Source: Bacillota bacterium (GTDB lineage Bacteria; Bacillota; UBA5301; JAMCQP01). From it: DNA of 64,000 nt. The stretch lies in the NCBI GenBank assembly GCA_023381695.1, contig JAMCQP010000071.1:1-64000 (forward strand), read 5' to 3'. The stretch's first letter is position 1; every line of letters begins with the position of its first letter. This document shows positions 59,512 to 64,000 of this stretch, one piece after another. The position numbers were made by a program, and so were the translations under genes. Under the pieces are notes generated by a model. That model searched no databases. It saw nothing but the letters and a program-made list of their open reading frames with translations, and was not told the origin of the DNA.

Positions 59512-61605
59512 ATGTCTACGCGGGCGGCGGCCTCGCCGATGGCGATGGCCAGGCAGTATAGCGACATGCTGGTGGTGGTGGCGGTGGTCCTCATCGTGAT
59601 GATGATGGTGATCCCCTTGCCCCCGTTCATCCTGGATCTGCTTCTGGCCACCAACATCAGCCTGGCGATCCTGCTCTTGCTTTTGACCATGAATGTGAGC
59701 GGCGCGCTGGAGCTGTCGGTCTTTCCGTCCCTGCTCCTGGTGACGACCCTCTTCCGGCTTGCGCTGAATGTCTCCTCCACGCGGCTCATTCTCTTGAATG
59801 GCTATGCCGGCAAGATCATCAACGCCTTCGGGAACTTCGTGGTCGGCGGCAACTACGTGGTGGGATTTGTGGTCTTCCTGATCCTGGTGGTCATCCAGTT
59901 CATCGTGATCACCAAGGGCGCCGAGCGGGTGGCGGAGGTCGCCGCCAGGTTCACGCTGGACGCCATGCCCGGTAAACAGATGAGCATCGACGCCGATCTG
60001 AACGCCGGCCTGATCAACGAGGTGGAGGCCAGGCAAAGGCGGCGTGACATAGAACGCGAAGCCGATTTTTACGGGGCGATGGACGGCGCCAGCAAGTTCG
60101 TCAAGGGCGACGCCATCGCGGGAATTATCATCATCATCATCAATATCCTGGGCGGCTTTGCAATTGGCATTCTCCAGAAGGGCTTGCCGCTGGCCCAGGC
60201 GTTGCAGCGATACACGCTTCTAACCGTGGGCGACGGTCTGGTGACGCAGATTCCGGCGCTGCTCATCTCGGTGGCCACCGGCATTATCGTCACCAGAGCA
60301 GCTTCCGACGGGAATATGGGCCAGGATGTGATTGCGCAGCTTCTGGCGCAGCCCAAGGTGCTCTACCTGGGCGCGGGGGCTCTGGCGCTCTTCGGGCTGG
60401 TGCCGGGCATGCCCACCATCCCGTTCTGGGCCCTGGCCGGGGGGGCGGCGTATCTGGCGCGCAGCGCTTCCAGGGCCATCCAGGTTGCGGAGGAGAAAGA
60501 GGAGGAGAAACAGCGGGAGGCCGAACTGGAGGCGGCTAAAAAGCCGGAGAATGTCCTCTCGCTCCTGTCCATCGATCCCATTGAGATGGAGATTGGTTAC
60601 AGCCTCATCCCGCTGGTGGACCCCGCCCAGGGAGGGGATCTCTTCGACCGGATCAATTTGATTCGCCGGCAAACCGCCCTGGACCTTGGCATGATCATTC
60701 CCACCATCCGGGTGCGGGATAACATGCAGCTAAAGCCAGGAGCCTATTCCCTCAAAATTAAAGGAGTGGAGGTGGCCCACGCAGAACTAATGGTTAACCA
60801 TTTTTTGGCTATGGATACAGGTTCTGTCAAAACCCCCGTGCAAGGCGTCTCGATCATCGAACCCGCTTTTGGCTTGCCGGCGCTGTGGATAGAGGCCAAC
60901 CGGCGGGAAGAGGCGGAGGTTGCGGGGTATACCGTGGTGGATCCTCCTTCGGTGCTGGCCACGCATCTTACGGAAGCCCTCCGCTCCCATGCGTATGAAC
61001 TTCTGGGGCGGCAGGAGGTCAAAAACCTGATTGATGGGCTGAAGGAGGAGTACAGCGCGGTGGTTGAGGAGCTGATCCCGGATCTTTTGAACCTCGGCGA
61101 GGTTCAAAAGGTGCTCCAAAACCTGTTGCGGGAGGAGATCCCGGTCCGCAACCTGGTGACGATCCTGGAAGCCCTGGCGGATTACGCCCGGGCGACGAAG
61201 GATCCCGACCTGCTCACGGAATATGTGAGGCAGGCTTTGGCCCGGCAGATCAGCCATATGTACGCCGACGAGAAGAAAAAGCTGCTGGTGGCCACTCTGG
61301 ACCCCGGCGTCGAGGAGACGATCACCAGGTCAATCCAGGTGGGAGAGCAGGGGAAATTCCTGTCCATCGAACCTAAGGCCGCCCAGAAACTGCTGGGAGC
61401 TCTGGCCGGGGAGATCCAGAAGTTCACGCCTTCCGGGCGCACTCCGGTAATCCTGTGCGGCGCCCAGGCGCGGCCATATTTCAAGCGTCTTACCGAACGG
61501 GCGGCTCCCAAGTTGGCTGTCCTTTCGTATAACGAAATTTCACCCGATGTGGAAGTTCAATCGGTGGGGATGGTGAGCATAGGCAATGAAAGTCAAGCGG
61601 TTTGA
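59512..61605 (+). CDS. flhA: flagellar export gate protein FlhA
   Basis: A 697-residue export gate: eight membrane segments, FHIPEP-domain motif (RLALNVSSTRLIL, VIVITKGAERVAEVAARFTLDAMPGKQMSIDADLNAG), and a large cytoplasmic domain (about residues 330-690) that binds chaperone-substrate complexes. The end overlaps flhF by 20 bp. ATG 59512 after CAGGGGGTG. Confidence 0.96.
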   Translation: MSTRAAASPMAMARQYSDMLVVVAVVLIVMMMVIPLPPFILDLLLATNISLAILLLLLTMNVSGALELSVFPSLLLVTTLFRLALNVSSTRLILLNGYAGKIINAFGNFVVGGNYVVGFVVFLILVVIQFIVITKGAERVAEVAARFTLDAMPGKQMSIDADLNAGLINEVEARQRRRDIEREADFYGAMDGASKFVKGDAIAGIIIIIINILGGFAIGILQKGLPLAQALQRYTLLTVGDGLVTQIPALLISVATGIIVTRAASDGNMGQDVIAQLLAQPKVLYLGAGALALFGLVPGMPTIPFWALAGGAAYLARSASRAIQVAEEKEEEKQREAELEAAKKPENVLSLLSIDPIEMEIGYSLIPLVDPAQGGDLFDRINLIRRQTALDLGMIIPTIRVRDNMQLKPGAYSLKIKGVEVAHAELMVNHFLAMDTGSVKTPVQGVSIIEPAFGLPALWIEANRREEAEVAGYTVVDPPSVLATHLTEALRSHAYELLGRQEVKNLIDGLKEEYSAVVEELIPDLLNLGEVQKVLQNLLREEIPVRNLVTILEALADYARATKDPDLLTEYVRQALARQISHMYADEKKKLLVATLDPGVEETITRSIQVGEQGKFLSIEPKAAQKLLGALAGEIQKFTPSGRTPVILCGAQARPYFKRLTERAAPKLAVLSYNEISPDVEVQSVGMVSIGNESQAV

Positions 61606-62824
61606 GGCGGAAACCATGCAAGAAGCGATCGCCAGGGTCAAGGCCGACCTGGGCCGGGATGCCGTCATCCTGCACTCCAAGAAGTTCCGGCGCGGGGGGA
61701 TCTTCGGCCTCTTCGGGCGGCAGGTGGTGGAGGTGATCGCCGCCGTGGACGTGAGCGCCAGGGCGTCCGTCGCCCAGGAACGCAAGGCGGAGGGGGCCAA
61801 GGCTGCTGAAGCCGCCGCAAATTCGGGTGCGGCGCCGGCTTTTCAACCCCTCTTCCCCAGAGCGGAGGCCACGGCCAAACCCTTGCTGGCGGTGGTGCCC
61901 GGCGCGAAGACGGCGACCCTTGAGAACCGGAATACGGAAACTGCTCTGCAAAATGAACTTCTCATGATGCGCAAGATGTTGCAGCAGGTTACCACCCAGT
62001 TGCGCGAATCCGGGACGCTTCCTCATATCTCGCCGGCCTGGGATAAGATCCGCAAGACCCTTCTGGCCAACGAGATCGCCGCCGAGCATGTGATGGGCAT
62101 CGAGGAGGCCATCCTCAGGCAACTGGATGAGGCGGCATGGCAAAATGACGAAGCGGTCTCCCATTTGGTGCGCAGTCAAGTGGCGGATATCTTCTCCGTG
62201 GGCGCCCGCAACCAGGCGGCCCGGGCTGGAACCCGCAGGATAATCGCGCTGGTGGGGCCCACCGGGGTCGGCAAGACCACCACGGTGGCAAAATTGGCTG
62301 CTCACGCGGCGCTGGTGACCAAAAAGGACGTGGGGCTGATTACGGCGGACACCTATCGGATCGCCGCGGTGGAGCAACTGAAGACCTATGCGGAGATCAT
62401 CGGCATACCGATAGAGATTGCCTTTACGCCTCCGGAATTGAAGATGGCGCTGGCCAGGATGGCCAACAAGGAACTGGTTTTCATCGATACCGCGGGCCGG
62501 AGCCAGCACAATGAACAACAGATGGCCGAGTTGCTCGCCTTTTTGGCCGCGGCCAACCCCGATGAAACCCATCTGGTGCTGAGCGCGACGACCAAGTTGG
62601 CTGATCTGCGGGAGTGCATCGAACACTTCCGGCCCGCGAAGTACAACTGGCTGATCTTCACCAAACTGGACGAGACCTCAAGCTATGGTTGCATCTTCAA
62701 CAGCGTGCTGGAGACCAAATGCCCGGTCTCCTATCTCAGCATTGGCCAAAACGTGCCTGACGACATCCAGGAGGCCGATTCGGCGCGGTTGACAGGCCTG
62801 CTCTTGGGAGGGATGCCGCAATGA
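61586..62824 (+). CDS. flhF: flagellar placement GTPase FlhF
   Basis: A 412-residue SRP-family GTPase: N-terminal MKVKRFEAETMQEAIARVKADLG, a variable Ala-rich region, NG domain with [40 protein letters not shown] and TKLDETSSYG. With FlhG it sets flagellum position and number. It overlaps flhA and shares ATGATG with flhG. Confidence 0.95.
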   Translation: MKVKRFEAETMQEAIARVKADLGRDAVILHSKKFRRGGIFGLFGRQVVEVIAAVDVSARASVAQERKAEGAKAAEAAANSGAAPAFQPLFPRAEATAKPLLAVVPGAKTATLENRNTETALQNELLMMRKMLQQVTTQLRESGTLPHISPAWDKIRKTLLANEIAAEHVMGIEEAILRQLDEAAWQNDEAVSHLVRSQVADIFSVGARNQAARAGTRRIIALVGPTGVGKTTTVAKLAAHAALVTKKDVGLITADTYRIAAVEQLKTYAEIIGIPIEIAFTPPELKMALARMANKELVFIDTAGRSQHNEQQMAELLAFLAAANPDETHLVLSATTKLADLRECIEHFRPAKYNWLIFTKLDETSSYGCIFNSVLETKCPVSYLSIGQNVPDDIQEADSARLTGLLLGGMPQ

Positions 62825-63723
62825 TGACGGAGATTTCTCAGTTTCGGGATCAGGCTCAACGCCTTCGCCAGTTGGCCCAGGAGGCCAATAAGCCGGCAAC
62901 CATCGTCGATCCAAGAGTGATCACTATCTCCAGCGGTAAGGGAGGCGTCGGAAAGACCAATCTTACGGTCAATCTGGGGATTGCCCTGGCGCAAAAGGGA
63001 ATCCGGGTCGGCATTCTCGACGCGGATCTGGGGTTGGCCAATCTGGATATTGTTCTGGGGGTGATCCCCGAGTACAATCTCTCTCATGTGCTGCGCGGGG
63101 AGAAGAGCATTCAGGATGTGGTGGCGATGGGCCCGGCGGGGGTGAAGATCTTTGCCGGTGGATCGGGCCTGTATGATCTGGCCAATGTGCCGCAGGCTCA
63201 ACTGGTGAGGTTCATCGACGGGCTTCGTGATCTGGACGGGATGATCGACGTTTGCCTGATCGACACCGGCGCCGGCATTGGCCGGCAGGTGATGAGCTTT
63301 GTGTCCGCCTCGCAGGAGGCGGTGATTGTCACCACCCCGGAACCCACGGCGGTTACGGATGCTTACGGGATGATCAAGGTCTTGCATGAGTCCAACCCGC
63401 AAACCCGGATCAAGATTGTGGTGAACATGGTCAATGATGCTTCCGAGGGTTGGGCGGTTTTTGAGCGGCTTAAAACCGTCAGCCAGCAGTTTTTGAATAC
63501 CGGAATCTCCTACCTGGGAAGTGTGGAGGAAGATCCAACGGTTTCGAAGTCGGTCCGGGAGCAGAGGCCGATTGTAATCGGTTACCCCAATTCCCACGCC
63601 AGCCGGGGGATCTTCCGCCTGGCGGAAGAGTTGTTGCGGGTGGGTGCGACGGATCCGTTGCCGCGCGAGGGAATCAAGGGGATCTTCCAGCGAATGGCGC
63701 GGCGGCTGCAACGGTCTTTCTAA
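62821..63723 (+). CDS. flhG: flagellar number regulator FlhG (MinD-like, YlxH)
   Basis: A 300-residue ParA/MinD ATPase. The activation helix region at the N-terminus (EISQFRDQAQRLRQLAQ) resembles the DQAxxLR motif that stimulates FlhF GTPase; deviant Walker A SSGKGGVGKTNLTVNLG; VGILDADLGLANLD; DTGAGIGRQVMSF. Start ATG 62821 within the flhF end. Confidence 0.95.
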   Translation: MMTEISQFRDQAQRLRQLAQEANKPATIVDPRVITISSGKGGVGKTNLTVNLGIALAQKGIRVGILDADLGLANLDIVLGVIPEYNLSHVLRGEKSIQDVVAMGPAGVKIFAGGSGLYDLANVPQAQLVRFIDGLRDLDGMIDVCLIDTGAGIGRQVMSFVSASQEAVIVTTPEPTAVTDAYGMIKVLHESNPQTRIKIVVNMVNDASEGWAVFERLKTVSQQFLNTGISYLGSVEEDPTVSKSVREQRPIVIGYPNSHASRGIFRLAEELLRVGATDPLPREGIKGIFQRMARRLQRSF

Positions 63724-63735
63724 AGGAGGGGGCAA

Positions 63736-64000
63736 GTGTTGCCGGGTAACGACAGCCTGAAGGTCGGGCAATCGGTGCAGGTTGAGGTCAGTCAAGGCGA
63801 ATATGCCGGGCGCTACACCAGCCGGATTGAGGACGTAAGCCGGAGGTCGTTCTCTTTGGCTATTCCGACTAAAAAAGGGGATCTGATCTCCTTGCCCATG
63901 GCGACCCCCGTCACGGTCTCTTACGCCGTGGAAGATACGGTAAAAGGGGGAGTTATCCAGTTTGAGGCGCGGGTAATCGGGTTTGCCGAGGATCCGGTGC
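63736..64000 (+). CDS. YcgR-like flagellar brake protein, N-terminal part
   Basis: GTG 63736 with AAAGGAGG upstream opens a frame running off the window end (88 codons seen). The sequence (LKVGQSVQVEVSQGEYAGRYTSRIEDVSRRSFSLAIPTKKGDLISLPMATPVTVSY) matches the N-terminal YcgR domain that precedes a c-di-GMP-binding PilZ domain. The PilZ part lies outside. Position after flhG is common in Clostridia. Together with the HD-GYP gene it suggests c-di-GMP control of motility. Confidence 0.7.
   Translation, partial: MLPGNDSLKVGQSVQVEVSQGEYAGRYTSRIEDVSRRSFSLAIPTKKGDLISLPMATPVTVSYAVEDTVKGGVIQFEARVIGFAEDPV

Noticed and set aside
1-64000. CRISPR arrays, tRNA/rRNA genes, insertion sequences, prophage genes
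   Set aside because: No regularly spaced repeats, no tRNA-like cloverleaf or rRNA sequence and no transposase, integrase or phage-type proteins were seen.

Overview
This 64 kb window is from the chromosome of a fairly G+C-rich, motile, anaerobic, endospore-forming Gram-positive bacterium of the Clostridia (Moorella / Desulfotomaculum type). The evidence is the Firmicutes gene order ylxM-ffh-rpsP-khpA-ylqD-rimM-trmD-rplS-lepB-rbgA-rnhB-ylqG-ylqH, the order topA-trmFO-hslV-hslU-codY-flgB, a SpoVB-type flippase, strong AGGAGG-type ribosome binding sites with many GTG/TTG starts, and (tungsto)pterin aldehyde:ferredoxin oxidoreductases. Species cannot be fixed from sequence reading. Nearly everything is on the + strand; only the spoVB-like gene is on the - strand.

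Region 1 (1-16.5 kb) is a catabolic island: the end of a cyclase-family hydrolase, two zinc alcohol dehydrogenases, a complete acetoin-dehydrogenase-type complex (E3, E1 alpha, E1 beta, E2), two aldehyde:ferredoxin oxidoreductases flanking a solute-binding protein with no signal peptide, a 16-cysteine ferredoxin, a MoaD/ThiS-like protein, a LacI-family regulator, and a GlcD/GlcF-type 2-hydroxyacid oxidase. A coherent inferred route is 2,3-butanediol to acetoin (alcohol dehydrogenases), acetoin to acetyl-CoA plus acetaldehyde (Aco complex), then acetaldehyde to acetate with reduced ferredoxin (AOR plus ferredoxin). acoA and glcD each carry a single-base frameshift.

Region 2 (16.5-17.7 kb) is A+T-rich and foreign-looking: a near-consensus promoter, a leader terminator, a NYN-domain nuclease-like gene and about 370 bases without a convincing gene.

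Region 3 (17.7-40.1 kb) is housekeeping: signal recognition particle, ribosomal proteins and maturation factors, signal peptidase, RNase HII, a YlqG/YlqH pair related to flagellar FliK/FlhB, an HD-GYP c-di-GMP phosphodiesterase, YraN, ComM, SpoVB-like flippase, DprA (frameshifted), Smg, TopA, TrmFO, HslVU and CodY, ending at a strong terminator.

Region 4 (40.1-64 kb) is one long flagellar operon starting at a sigma-D-like promoter: flgBC-fliEFGHIJ-motE-like-fliK-flgD-TIGR02530-flgE-flbD-fliLM-fliY-cheY-fliOPQR-flhBAFG, followed by a YcgR-like gene cut by the window end. It encodes the basal body, export apparatus, hook, C-ring and number/placement GTPases. The HD-GYP enzyme and YcgR suggest c-di-GMP input to motility.

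Two window-wide oddities stand out. At least twelve gene junctions carry short direct duplications (7-24 bp periods), often covering a stop codon or ribosome binding site. Three otherwise intact genes (acoA, glcD, dprA) are each broken by one base in a short homopolymer.
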